DNA of 64,000 nucleotides, taken from positions 2,356,001 through 2,420,000 of the forward strand of contig NZ_JAUSZL010000002.1 of NCBI RefSeq assembly GCF_030817535.1, written 5' to 3'. Under the pieces are notes generated by a model, which was not told the DNA's origin, searched no databases, and saw only the letters and a program-made list of their open reading frames with translations. The position numbers were made by a program, and so were the translations under genes. Positions 34,331 to 42,822 of this stretch are shown piece after piece. The stretch comes from Streptomyces sp. V3I8. Lineage in GTDB: Bacteria > Actinomycetota > Actinomycetes > Streptomycetales > Streptomycetaceae. How positions within the stretch are numbered: the stretch's first letter is position 1; each line of letters begins with the position of its first letter.

Positions 34331-36381
34331 CAGCGCTTCGGCGTCGTCGGCTCCTTCGGCCGGTGCTCCGCCGGGCCGCGTCGCACCGAGCCCGGGGCGG
34401 TCCACTCCGAGCGCCTGCGGGCCCGCTTCTTGGCCACCTCGGAGGACTCCAGCTGGTAGGGCACGGACGTCACCATCACGCCCGGCGTGAACAGCAGGCG
34501 CCCCTTGAGCCGCAGCGCGCTCTGGTTGTGCAGCAGGTGCTCGTACCAGTGCCCGACCACGTACTCGGGGATGATCACCGACACCACGTCGCGCGGGGAC
34601 TCGCGGCGCAGCCCCTTCACGTACTCGATGACCGGCCGGGTGATCTCGCGGTACGGCGAGTCGAGGACCTTCAGCGGCACGGCGAAGCCGCGCCGCTCCC
34701 ACTCGTCCCGCAGGGCCTTCGTCTCGTCCGGGTCGACGTTGACGCTGAGCGCCTCCAGGGTGTCGGAGCGCATCAGCTTGGCGTAGGCGAGGGCGCGCAG
34801 CGCCGGCCGGTGGATCCTGGAGATCAGGACGACGGAGTGGACGCGGGACGGGCGCAGGCTGTCGTCGGACGGGCCCTCGGGCGCGGCGATCTCCTCGGCC
34901 ACCCGGTCGTAGTGCTTGCGGATCGCGGACATCGTCGCGTAGAAGATCACCATGCCGAGCAGCGCGACCCAGGCGCCGTGCGTGAACTTGGTGCCGAGGA
35001 CGACCACCAGGACCAGCCCGGTGAAGAAGGCGCCGAACGCGTTGATGGCGCGGGAGCGGACCATGTGGCGGCGCTTGGCCTGGTCCTTCTCGGTGGCCAG
35101 GTGGCGGTTCCAGTGCCGGACCATGCCGGTCTGGCTCAGTGTGAAGGAGACGAACACACCGACGATGTAGAGCTGGATGAGGCGGGTGGAGTCCGCGCCG
35201 TAGATCCAAATCAGCAGGATGGCCGCGCCGGCGAGCAGCACGATGCCGTTGGAGAAGGCGAGCCGGTCGCCCCGGGTGTGCAGCTGGCGCGGCAGGTACC
35301 GGTCCTGCGCGAGGATCGAGCCGAGCAGCGGGAAGCCGTTGTACGCCGTGTTCGCGGCCAGGAAGAGGACGAGCGCGGTGGCCGCCGCGAGCACGATGAA
35401 CAGGAAGCTGCCGTCACCGAACACCGCTTCGGCGACCTGGGAGATCACCGGGTTCTGGACGTAGCCGGAGCCGACCGCGACACCGTTCTCCAGCAGGTCG
35501 TCCGCCGGGTGCTCGGCCATGCGCACCTTCGTCGCCATGGCCAGGGCGATGATGCCGCAGAACATGGTGACGGCGAGCAGGCCCATCATCGCCAGCGTCG
35601 TCGCCGCGTTCTTGGACTTGGGCTTGCGGAAGGCCGGGACGCCGTTGCTGATCGCCTCGACACCAGTGAGCGCGGCGCAGCCGGAGGAGAAGGCGCGCAG
35701 CAGCAGGAAGACGAGAGCCAGGCCCGCGAGCCCCTGGTGCTCGGGCTTGATCTCGTAGCCGGCGGTCGGCGCCCGCATGGTGTCGCCGAGGACGATCCCG
35801 CGGAACGCGCCCCAGGCGATCATCAGGAAGACGCCCGCCACGAACACGTACGTCGGGATCGCGAAGAGCTTGCCCGACTCGCTGACCCCGCGCAGGTTCA
35901 TCAGCGTGAGCAGCACGATCACGGCGACCGCGCACAGGACCTTGTGCTCGACGACGAACGGGATCGCGGAGCCGAGGTTCTCGATGCCCGAGGCGATCGA
36001 CACGGCGACGGTGAGGACGTAGTCCACGAGCAGCGCGCTGGCGACGGTGAGACCCGCCTTGGGGCCGAGGTTGGTGTTGGCGACCTCGTAGTCGCCGCCG
36101 CCACTGGGGTAGGCGTGCACGTTCTGCCGGTACGAGGCCACGACGGTGAACATCAGCACGACGACCGCGACGGCGATCCAGGGACTGAAGTGATAGGCCG
36201 ACACGCCCGCGATGGACAGGACGAGCAGCACTTCTCCCGGCGCGTACGCCACGGAGGAGAGCGGGTCGGAGGCGAAGACGGGGAGGGCGATGCGCTTCGG
36301 CAGGAGTGTCTCTCCGAGCCGGTCACTGCGCAGTGCGCGCCCGATCAGGATCCGTTTGGGCACGTCGGTCAGTTTGGACAC
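34330..36381 (-). CDS. APC-superfamily permease, KimA/YdaO-like potassium transporter
   Basis: Protein of 683 residues from GTG 36381. After RIALPVFASDPLSSVAYAPGE, a hallmark of this branch, come about 12 membrane helices to residue 480 (for example WIAVAVVVLMFTVVASYRQ, VPLLVDYVLTVAVS-type segments, and GSFLFIVLAAATALVLF). The phrase YPSGGGDYEVANTNLG matches KimA-type transporters. A cytoplasmic C-terminal domain of about 190 residues starts near SRVHSVVLISRIHRPALRAL and resembles a universal-stress-like fold, where family members bind c-di-AMP. It lies divergent from two trkA genes, which supports a role in K+ uptake. I did not see a ydaO-type riboswitch upstream. Confidence 0.8.
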   Translation of the reverse strand: MSKLTDVPKRILIGRALRSDRLGETLLPKRIALPVFASDPLSSVAYAPGEVLLVLSIAGVSAYHFSPWIAVAVVVLMFTVVASYRQNVHAYPSGGGDYEVANTNLGPKAGLTVASALLVDYVLTVAVSIASGIENLGSAIPFVVEHKVLCAVAVIVLLTLMNLRGVSESGKLFAIPTYVFVAGVFLMIAWGAFRGIVLGDTMRAPTAGYEIKPEHQGLAGLALVFLLLRAFSSGCAALTGVEAISNGVPAFRKPKSKNAATTLAMMGLLAVTMFCGIIALAMATKVRMAEHPADDLLENGVAVGSGYVQNPVISQVAEAVFGDGSFLFIVLAAATALVLFLAANTAYNGFPLLGSILAQDRYLPRQLHTRGDRLAFSNGIVLLAGAAILLIWIYGADSTRLIQLYIVGVFVSFTLSQTGMVRHWNRHLATEKDQAKRRHMVRSRAINAFGAFFTGLVLVVVLGTKFTHGAWVALLGMVIFYATMSAIRKHYDRVAEEIAAPEGPSDDSLRPSRVHSVVLISRIHRPALRALAYAKLMRSDTLEALSVNVDPDETKALRDEWERRGFAVPLKVLDSPYREITRPVIEYVKGLRRESPRDVVSVIIPEYVVGHWYEHLLHNQSALRLKGRLLFTPGVMVTSVPYQLESSEVAKKRARRRSEWTAPGSVRRGPAEHRPKEPTTPKR

Positions 36382-36587
36382 GGTGAGGATCGTAAGCGCT
36401 CGAACAGGCCCCCGCCCACCCTCCCCCGCCCACCGGAGCGCCCGATCGGCAGGTTCCGTGACCGCGATCTGCTCTATGAGTGAAATACGGTGCGCGCCCG
36501 CTTATGTAATCGCTGGCCGGACGCATCCCCATGCCTATATGAAAAAAGCCAAAACTTTGCCGCTCTTTGCCCATTCATGGAGGTTCC

Positions 36588-36683
36588 ATGCACGCCACCG
36601 CTGAACTCATCGGCGCCGCGGCCGGACTTGTCGGCCTCGGGATCCTCACCCTCGCCAGCGTGCGCAGCATCGGCCGCCGCTGA
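36588..36683 (+). CDS. 31-residue single-span membrane peptide upstream of trkA
   Basis: ATG 36588 is preceded by a strong GGAGG at correct spacing. The 31 codons encode an N-terminal MHATAELIG, a hydrophobic span GAAAGLVGLGILTLASV and a basic end RSIGRR, then TGA. Size and topology resemble KdpF-type regulatory peptides, but sequence similarity is not evident. It lies in the divergent promoter region between the KimA-like permease and the trkA pair, so it may modulate potassium transport. Confidence 0.65.
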   Translation: MHATAELIGAAAGLVGLGILTLASVRSIGRR

Positions 36684-36809
36684 ACACCGTGGCATCGTGG
36701 GCGGATGTGCACAGGGGTGCCGCGGACGGACCGCGCGTGTGTAGCTTGGGCGTCGGTCTGAGACCCTGTTTCAGCCTGAGCAGTAACTTTTCACACCGGA
36801 AGGACGGTC

Positions 36810-37481
36810 GTGCACATCGTCATCATGGGCTGCGGCAGAGTGGGTTCCGCTCTCGCCCAGACCCTGGAGCAACAGGGGCACACGGTCGCCGTGATCGACC
36901 AGGACCCCACCGCCTTCCGACGACTGGGCTCCGGATTCGGCGGCCGTCGTGTGACCGGTGTCGGCTTCGACGGGGACACCCTGCGCGAGGCGGGCATCGA
37001 GGAGGCCGGCGCCTTCGCCGCCGTCTCCAGCGGCGACAACTCGAACATCATCGCCGCCCGGGTGGCCCGCGAGATGTTCGGCATCGAGAACGTGGCGGCG
37101 CGCATCTACGACCCGCGCCGCGCCGAGGTGTACCAGCGCCTGGGCATCCCCACCGTCGCCACCGTCCGCTGGACGGCCGACCAGATGCTGCGCCGGCTGC
37201 TGCCGTCGGGCGCCGAGCCGCTGTGGCGCGACCCCACCGGCGGGGTGCAGCTCGCCGAGGTGCACGCGTCGACGGCGTGGGTGGGCCAGCGGATCAGCCG
37301 GCTCCAGGAGGAGACCGGGGTGCGCGTGGCCTTCCTCACCCGGCTGGGCGAGGCCGTTCTGCCCAGCTCGCAGACGGTGCTGCAGGAGGGCGACCTGGTG
37401 CACGTGATGATGCGCACGGATGCCGTCGACAAGGTCGAGGCGTTGTTCGCCGAGGGCCCCGAAGAGGAGAGCGGTCACTGA
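36810..37481 (+). CDS. trkA: TrkA family potassium regulator (RCK: NAD-binding plus C domain), first copy
   Basis: Protein of 223 residues from GTG 36810 after GGAAGGA. The N-terminus is a Rossmann dinucleotide-binding motif, MHIVIMGCGRVGSALA, with the acidic residue ending strand 2 in VAVIDQDP. The second half (about 140-215) is a TrkA-C domain (GVRVAFLTRLGEAVLP, GDLVHVMMRTD). Such RCK proteins gate Trk/Ktr-type channels in response to NAD(H) or nucleotides. Its stop overlaps the start of the second trkA gene, so the two are coupled and probably form hetero-oligomers. Confidence 0.9.
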   Translation: MHIVIMGCGRVGSALAQTLEQQGHTVAVIDQDPTAFRRLGSGFGGRRVTGVGFDGDTLREAGIEEAGAFAAVSSGDNSNIIAARVAREMFGIENVAARIYDPRRAEVYQRLGIPTVATVRWTADQMLRRLLPSGAEPLWRDPTGGVQLAEVHASTAWVGQRISRLQEETGVRVAFLTRLGEAVLPSSQTVLQEGDLVHVMMRTDAVDKVEALFAEGPEEESGH

Positions 37482-38158
37482 TGAGGGTCGCCATTGCCGG
37501 TGCCGGCGCCGTGGGCCGCTCGATCGCGGGCGAGCTCCTGGAGAACGGGCACGAGATCCTGCTGATCGACAAGGCGCCGACCGCCATCTCGGTCGAGCGC
37601 GTCCCGATGGCGGAGTGGCTGCTGGCCGACGCCTGTGAGATCACGTCCCTGGACGAGGCGGCGCTCCAGCGCTGCAACGTGGTCATCGCGGCCACGGGTG
37701 ACGACAAGGTCAACCTCGTCGTCTCCCTGCTCGCGAAGACCGAGTACGGCGTCCCGCGGGTCGTCGCCCGCGTCAACAACCCCAAGAACGAGTGGCTGTT
37801 CAACGAGTCGTGGGGGGTGGACGTCGCCGTCTCGACCCCCCGCCTGATGTCGGCCCTGGTCGAGGAGGCGGTGAGCGTCGGCGACCTGGTCCGCCTGCTG
37901 CGCTTCAGCCACGGCGACGCCAACCTCGTCGAGTTGACCCTTCCGCCGGAGTCCGCCCTGGCCGGTACCCAGGTCGGCGACGTGGCCTGGCCCGAGGACA
38001 CCTCCCTGGTCACCATCATCCGCGGCACCCGGGTGCTCACCCCGACCCGCGAGGACTCCCTGGAGGCCGGCGACGAACTCCTGTTCGTAGCGGCCCAGGC
38101 CCGCGAGGAGCAGTTGGAGGACCTGCTGTCGGTCCGCCGTGAGGACGCGACGGGCTGA
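37481..38158 (+). CDS. trkA: TrkA family potassium regulator, second copy
   Basis: Protein of 225 residues; ATG 37481 shares one base with the previous stop. Rossmann motif MRVAIAGAGAVGRSIA, acidic strand end ILLIDKAP, and VVIAATGDDKVNLVVSLLAK in the middle of the domain. A TrkA-C domain spans about 140-215 (VELTLPPESALAGTQV, GDELLFVAA). It differs enough from the first copy to be an old paralogue. No membrane Trk subunit is next to it, so the partner may be the KimA-like permease transcribed divergently, which is an inference. Confidence 0.9.
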   Translation: MRVAIAGAGAVGRSIAGELLENGHEILLIDKAPTAISVERVPMAEWLLADACEITSLDEAALQRCNVVIAATGDDKVNLVVSLLAKTEYGVPRVVARVNNPKNEWLFNESWGVDVAVSTPRLMSALVEEAVSVGDLVRLLRFSHGDANLVELTLPPESALAGTQVGDVAWPEDTSLVTIIRGTRVLTPTREDSLEAGDELLFVAAQAREEQLEDLLSVRREDATG

Positions 38159-38203
38159 CACCGGGACGTACGGCCGACCGGCCGGCACCGGAACACACGA
38201 GGA

Positions 38204-38243
38204 AAAGAGGGGGCGCCCGGATTTCTCCGGGCGCCCCCTCTTT
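38204..38243. terminator. Strong bidirectional terminator between trkA pair and DUF3159 gene
   Basis: A 17-bp perfect stem, AAAGAGGGGGCGCCCGG against its complement, closes a 6-nt loop (ATTTCT). The flanking A and T tracts make it a good intrinsic terminator on both strands, serving the converging trkA and DUF3159/OB-fold operons. Confidence 0.9.
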
Positions 38244-38257
38244 CTCCTCCTACAGCC

Positions 38258-38986
38258 CTAGTCGGCGGACCGGGCGGCGGCGCGCCGCTCCTTCTCCGCC
38301 TTCTCCTCGGCCTCCAGCTCGGCGAAGACGTCGATCGGCGGCGGAGCCTTCGCGAGGAAGACCCAGGTCAGCCAGACCGCGAGCAGGAAGGGCGGGATCT
38401 TGAGGGCGATCAGGACCCAGCCGAACTGGGTGGTGTCGGCCCACCAGTAGAGCGGGAAGAGGATCGCGCACTTGGCGAGCAGGATCAGGCCCCACGCGTA
38501 ACTGGCCTTCGCGTACGCCTTCTTGCGGCCCGGGTTGCGCGTACGCCAGGAGAGGTTCTCCTTGAAGACCGGACCGAGGATCAGGCCGATCAGGGGGACT
38601 CCGGCGAGCGTGGTGATGAGATAGGCGAGGGCGAGTCCGAGCGTGTACAGCATGCCCGGCAGATAGAAGTCCTTCGCGTTGCCCGTCATCATCGCGAAGA
38701 CCACGCCGAAGGCGACACCGAAGACACCGCTGAACGCGTGCTTGACGGTGTCCTTCATGACCAGGCGGACCACGACGAGCAGGATCGACACGCCGAGGGC
38801 CGCGATGGCCGCCGAGTGCAGGTCCTTGTTGATCGTGAAGATCGTGACGAAGAGCAGGCCCGGCAGGACCGTCTCGATCATGCCCCGCAGACCGCCGAAG
38901 GCCTCGAAGAGGGCCGCCTCGGTCACCGCCCGCGAGTCCTGCGCGTCCCGCTGGGCGTCTTCGGTCGGCTTGTCGAGCGACGTCAC
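38258..38986 (-). CDS. DUF3159 membrane protein
   Basis: Protein of 242 residues with five or six membrane helices: the first pair at about 35-75 (PGLLFVTIFTINKDL, AAIAALGVSILLVVVRL), then FGVAFGVVFAMM, LYTLGLALAYLITTLAGVPL and WGLILLAKCAILFPLYWWA. The FGGLRGMIE and SWRTRNPGRKKAYAKAS motifs match the actinobacterial DUF3159 family. The acidic C-terminus is cytoplasmic. Its start lies 3 nt after the OB-fold gene's stop, so they are one operon. No function is established for the family. Confidence 0.85.
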   Translation of the reverse strand: MTSLDKPTEDAQRDAQDSRAVTEAALFEAFGGLRGMIETVLPGLLFVTIFTINKDLHSAAIAALGVSILLVVVRLVMKDTVKHAFSGVFGVAFGVVFAMMTGNAKDFYLPGMLYTLGLALAYLITTLAGVPLIGLILGPVFKENLSWRTRNPGRKKAYAKASYAWGLILLAKCAILFPLYWWADTTQFGWVLIALKIPPFLLAVWLTWVFLAKAPPPIDVFAELEAEEKAEKERRAAARSAD

Positions 38987-38989
38987 CGG

Positions 38990-39388
38990 CTACTCCCGTC
39001 CGAGGGGTCTGAGTTCGTATTTCGGATTGAACAGCACACGGCGGCCCCGGCTCATCGAGATCCGGCCCGACGCCATCAGTTTGCGTCCCGGTTCTATCCC
39101 CACGATGGAACGCCTGCCGAGCCACACCACGTCCAGCGCGGCCGAACCGTCGAACAGCTCGGCCTCCAGGGCCGGGACACCGGCCCTCGGACGCAGCGTG
39201 ACCGTGCGCAAGGTACCAGTAACCGTGACCACCTGCCGGTCGTGGCAGTCACCGATCCGGGTACATCCCGCGGTCTCGGCGTCCTCGCGCAGCTCCTCCG
39301 ACTCCAGGTCCTCCTGGGAGGAGGAGAGCCGGTCGATCATGCGCCGGAACCGGCCCGCCGGCTTTTCGGAACGAGGGACAGCACTCAT
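38990..39388 (-). CDS. OB-fold nucleic-acid-binding-like protein
   Basis: Protein of 132 residues from ATG 39388. Residues about 50-130 form an OB fold: DRQVVTVTGTLRTVTLRP, ALEAELFDGSAALDVVWLG, RKLMASGRISMSRGRRVLF. The N-terminal 45 are charged and helical. Similar to RecG/RPA-type OB domains; it may bind nucleic acid or a protein partner. It is the leading gene of a two-gene unit with the DUF3159 protein. Confidence 0.8.
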   Translation of the reverse strand: MSAVPRSEKPAGRFRRMIDRLSSSQEDLESEELREDAETAGCTRIGDCHDRQVVTVTGTLRTVTLRPRAGVPALEAELFDGSAALDVVWLGRRSIVGIEPGRKLMASGRISMSRGRRVLFNPKYELRPLGRE

Positions 39389-39435
39389 GTCACAAAGCGT
39401 ACCGGGAGGGCGCCGTCTGCTACGTACCCGTCGTA

Positions 39436-40116
39436 CTAGCGCTCGAACCGGTACCCCATCCCCGGTTCGGTGACGAAGTGCCGGGGATGCGACGGGTCCG
39501 CCTCCAGTTTCCGGCGCAGCTGGGCCATGTAGACGCGCAGGTAGTTCGTCTCGGTGCCGTAGGAGGGGCCCCAGACCTCCTGGAGCAGCTGTTTCTGGCC
39601 GACCAGGCGGCCCGTGTTGCGCACCAGCACCTCCAGGAGGTGCCACTCGGTCGGGGTGAGGCGTACGTCGCGGCCGTCCCGGGCGACCTTCTTGGCGGCC
39701 AGATCGACGGTGAAGTCCTCCGTCACGACGATCACGTCGTCCTCGCCGCCGGTGGGCTCGGCCCGGCGGACGGCCGCCCGCAGCCGGGCGAGCAGCTCGT
39801 CCATGCCGAAGGGCTTGGTGACGTAGTCGTCGGCGCCCGCGTCGAGCGCCTCGACCTTCTCGTCGGAGGAGTGCCGGGCGGAGAGGACGAGGATCGGTAC
39901 CCGCGTCCAGCCGCGCAGCCCCCTGATCACCTCGACGCCGTCCATGTCGGGCAGACCCAGGTCGAGCACGATCACGTCGGGGTGCCGGGCGGCCGCGAGC
40001 TGCAGCGCGGTGGCGCCGTCGGGGGCCGCGTCGACCTCGTACTTGCGTGCCTTGAGGTTGATCACGAGGGCTCGGGTGATCTGCGGCTCGTCGTCGACCA
40101 CGAGGACGCGGGTCAT
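39436..40116 (-). CDS. kdpE: KdpE-type response regulator
   Basis: Protein of 226 residues; ATG 40116 overlaps the kdpD stop (ATGA). Receiver domain with acidic pair DDEPQ and phosphoacceptor Asp in VIVLDLGLPDMDG, the Thr/Ser in VLSARHSS and Lys in VTKPFGM. The C-terminal winged helix is OmpR/PhoB type (LTPTEWHLLEVLVRNTG, TNYLRVYMAQLRRKLE, PGMGYRF). It would activate kdpFABC when K+ is scarce, but no kdpFABC genes are present in this window, so its target lies elsewhere. Confidence 0.9.
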   Translation of the reverse strand: MTRVLVVDDEPQITRALVINLKARKYEVDAAPDGATALQLAAARHPDVIVLDLGLPDMDGVEVIRGLRGWTRVPILVLSARHSSDEKVEALDAGADDYVTKPFGMDELLARLRAAVRRAEPTGGEDDVIVVTEDFTVDLAAKKVARDGRDVRLTPTEWHLLEVLVRNTGRLVGQKQLLQEVWGPSYGTETNYLRVYMAQLRRKLEADPSHPRHFVTEPGMGYRFER

Positions 40117-42671
40117 GAGGCCTGCCTTTCCGGTTGTGCGGGTTCCGCCGCCGCCGCGAGGGCTGCCGGGCGTGCGGGGCGCGCTCTGAGGGTGAGGACC
40201 ATGGTGAGGCCGCCGCCCGGGGTGTCCTCGGCGTCGAGGGTGCCGCCCATGGCCTCGGCGAAACCGCGGGCGACCGCGAGGCCGAGGCCCACCCCGGCGC
40301 CGCGCGGGGCGTCGCCGTAGCGCTGGAAGGGGGCGAAGATACGGTCCTTCGCCTCGTCCGGGACACCCCGGCCCCGGTCCACGACCCGCACCTCCACCCG
40401 GTCGCCGAGCGTGCTGGCGGCGACGAGGACGCGTTCGTCCGCGGGGCTGTACTTGACGGCGTTCTCGACGATGTTGGCGACCGCGCGCTCCAGCAGGCCC
40501 GGGTCGACCGCGACCATGGGCAGGGTCTCGGGGATCTCCAGCTCGACGCTGTGCTCCGGCACGCCGCCCAGCGCCATCGGGACGACCTCGTCCAGGTCGA
40601 TCTCGCGGATCAGCGGGGTGACCGTGCCGGTCTGCAGGCGGGACATGTCGAGCAGGTTCCCCACCAGGTGGTCGAGCCGGTCGGCGCCCGCCTCGATGCC
40701 CTCCAGCAGCTCCGCCTCGTCCTCCTGCGACCAGGCCACGTCGTCCGACCTGAGGGAGGACACGGCGGCCTTGATGGCGGCCAGCGGTGTCCGCAGATCG
40801 TGGCTGACGGCGGCCAGCAGGGCGGTACGGATGCGGTTGCCCTCCGCGAGCGTGCGCGCCTGCTCGGCCTCCTTCTGCAGGCGTTTGCGGTCCAGGACGA
40901 CGACGGCCTGGGCGGCGAAGGCGGCGAGCACCCGGCGGTCCTCGGCGGGCAGCACCCGGCCGGAGAGGGCGAGCGCGGTGTGGTCGCCGACCGGCATGTC
41001 GACGTCGGCGGCCTCGGGGAGCGCCGGCGGGTGCGGGCCCACGCTGCCCGCGCAGGTCCACGGATCGACGTCGCCGGCCCGTTCGAGCAGGGCGACCGAC
41101 TCCATGCCGAAGGTCTCGCGGACCCGCTCCAGCAGGGCGTCGAGGCTGGTCTCGCCGCGCAGGACGCTGCCCGCGAGGAAGGAGAGGATCTCGGACTCGG
41201 CACGCAGCCGGGCCGCCTGGTGGGTGCGGCGGGCCGCCAGGTCCACCACCGACGCGACCGAGATGGCCACGCCGACGAAGATCACGATGGCGACGATGTT
41301 CTTGGGGTTCGAGACGGTCAGCTGATGCAGCGGCGGGGCGAAGAAGTAGTTCAGCAGGAGGGAGCCGAAGGCCGCCGAGGCGAGCGCCGGGAGCAGTCCG
41401 CCGAGCAGGGCCGCCGCCACGGTCAGCGTCAGGAACAGCAGCATGTCGTTGGCGAGCCCGAGGTCGGCGTCGGAGTTGATCAGCAGCAGCGCGAGGACCG
41501 CCGGGCCGACGACGCCCACCAGCCAGCCCGCGATGATCCGGGACCGGCCCAGGCGCGCTCCCCGCGCGACCGGCAGACCGCGCCCCTTGCCCGCCTCGTC
41601 GTGCGTGACGATGTGCACGTCCAGGTCGGGCCCCGACTCGCGGGCGACGGTGGCGCCGACGCCGGGCCCGAACACGTACTGCCAGGCCTTGCGCCGCGAG
41701 GAGCCCAGCACGATCTGGGTGGCGTTGACGCCGCGGGCGAACTCCAGCAGCGCGGACGGGACGTCGTCGCCCACGACGTGGTGGAAGGTGCCGCCGAGGT
41801 CCTCGGCGAGGGTCCGCTGGACGGCCAGTTCCTTGGGTGAGGCGGAGGTCAGTCCGTCGCTGCGGGCGATGTAGACGGCGAGCACCTCGCCGCCGGCGCC
41901 CTTCTCGGCCAGCCGGGCGGCCCGGCGGATCAGCGTACGGCCCTCGGGGCCGCCGGTCAGGCCGACGACGATGCGTTCGCGGGCCTGCCAGGTGGAGCGG
42001 ATGCCGTGCTCGCCCCGGTACTGCCGCAGGTACGCGTCGACGCGGTCGGCGACCCACAGGAGGGCCAGTTCGCGCAGGGCGGTGAGGTTCCCGGGACGGA
42101 AGTAGTTGGACAGGGCCGCGTCGACCTTGTCGGACTTGTATATGTTGCCGTGCGCCATCCGGCGGCGCAGCGCCTGCGGCGACATGTCGACCAGCTCGAT
42201 CTGGTCGGCCCGCCGCACCACCTCGTCCGGGACGGTCTCGCGCTGGCGCACGCCGGTTATCGACTCGACGACGTCACCGAGCGACTCGAGGTGCTGGATG
42301 TTGACCGTCGAGACGACGTCGATGCCGGCGGCCAGCAGTTCCTCGACGTCCTGCCAGCGCTTGGCGTTGCGCGAACCGGGCACATTGCTGTGCGCCAGTT
42401 CGTCCACCAGGGCGACGGCCGGGCCGCGCGCCAGGACGGCGTCGACGTCCATCTCGGTGAAGGCGGCGTCCCGGTGCGCCAGCTCCTTGCGGGGAACCTG
42501 CTCCAGGCCGTGCAGCATCACCTCCGTACGCGGTCGGCCGTGGTGCTCGACGAAGGCCACCACGCAGTCCACGCCCCGCTCGAGGCGGCGGTGCGCCTCG
42601 GACAGCATCGCGTACGTCTTGCCGACGCCCGGTGCCGCACCGAGGTAGATCCGAAGCTTGCCGCGTCCCAT
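40113..42671 (-). CDS. kdpD: KdpD sensor histidine kinase for K+ limitation / turgor
   Basis: Protein of 852 residues. The N-terminal KdpD domain has Walker A GAAPGVGKT (11-19) and VALVDELAHSN. A universal-stress domain spans about 235-360 (RIVVGLTGGPEG, VLGSSRRKAWQ). Four membrane helices lie at about 385-480, then a GAF-like region. HisKA carries the phosphoacceptor His in AVSHDLRTPLAAI, and the ATPase domain has NIVENAVKYSP and GVGLGLAVARGF. All modules of full-length KdpD are present. It is translationally coupled to kdpE. The potassium theme continues from the permease and trkA genes 4-6 kb away. Confidence 0.95.
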   Translation of the reverse strand: MGRGKLRIYLGAAPGVGKTYAMLSEAHRRLERGVDCVVAFVEHHGRPRTEVMLHGLEQVPRKELAHRDAAFTEMDVDAVLARGPAVALVDELAHSNVPGSRNAKRWQDVEELLAAGIDVVSTVNIQHLESLGDVVESITGVRQRETVPDEVVRRADQIELVDMSPQALRRRMAHGNIYKSDKVDAALSNYFRPGNLTALRELALLWVADRVDAYLRQYRGEHGIRSTWQARERIVVGLTGGPEGRTLIRRAARLAEKGAGGEVLAVYIARSDGLTSASPKELAVQRTLAEDLGGTFHHVVGDDVPSALLEFARGVNATQIVLGSSRRKAWQYVFGPGVGATVARESGPDLDVHIVTHDEAGKGRGLPVARGARLGRSRIIAGWLVGVVGPAVLALLLINSDADLGLANDMLLFLTLTVAAALLGGLLPALASAAFGSLLLNYFFAPPLHQLTVSNPKNIVAIVIFVGVAISVASVVDLAARRTHQAARLRAESEILSFLAGSVLRGETSLDALLERVRETFGMESVALLERAGDVDPWTCAGSVGPHPPALPEAADVDMPVGDHTALALSGRVLPAEDRRVLAAFAAQAVVVLDRKRLQKEAEQARTLAEGNRIRTALLAAVSHDLRTPLAAIKAAVSSLRSDDVAWSQEDEAELLEGIEAGADRLDHLVGNLLDMSRLQTGTVTPLIREIDLDEVVPMALGGVPEHSVELEIPETLPMVAVDPGLLERAVANIVENAVKYSPADERVLVAASTLGDRVEVRVVDRGRGVPDEAKDRIFAPFQRYGDAPRGAGVGLGLAVARGFAEAMGGTLDAEDTPGGGLTMVLTLRARPARPAALAAAAEPAQPERQAS

Positions 42672-42745
42672 GGCCTCATTGTCTTCCCGAACACCCCGTG
42701 CACGCCGATCAGACCTTACGGCCGGCGATCGGGACGAAAGGGGCG

Positions 42746-42767
42746 GGAGGCCCGGGTACGGGCCTCC
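42746..42767. terminator. Hairpin downstream of the ABC ATPase gene
   Basis: GGAGGCCCG and CGGGCCTCC form a perfect 9-bp stem with a GGTA loop, 56 nt past the ABC ATPase stop on the minus strand and upstream of kdpD. It can separate the two units. Confidence 0.65.
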
Positions 42768-42822
42768 TTGACGGAACCCTGACGCCGGGCCCTGGCCCGG
42801 GCGGGCTCCGACGCCAGGGACG

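Noticed and set aside
36382..36587. Possible c-di-AMP (ydaO) riboswitch upstream of the KimA-like permease
   Set aside because: I could not find the conserved core segments of that riboswitch on the minus strand here.
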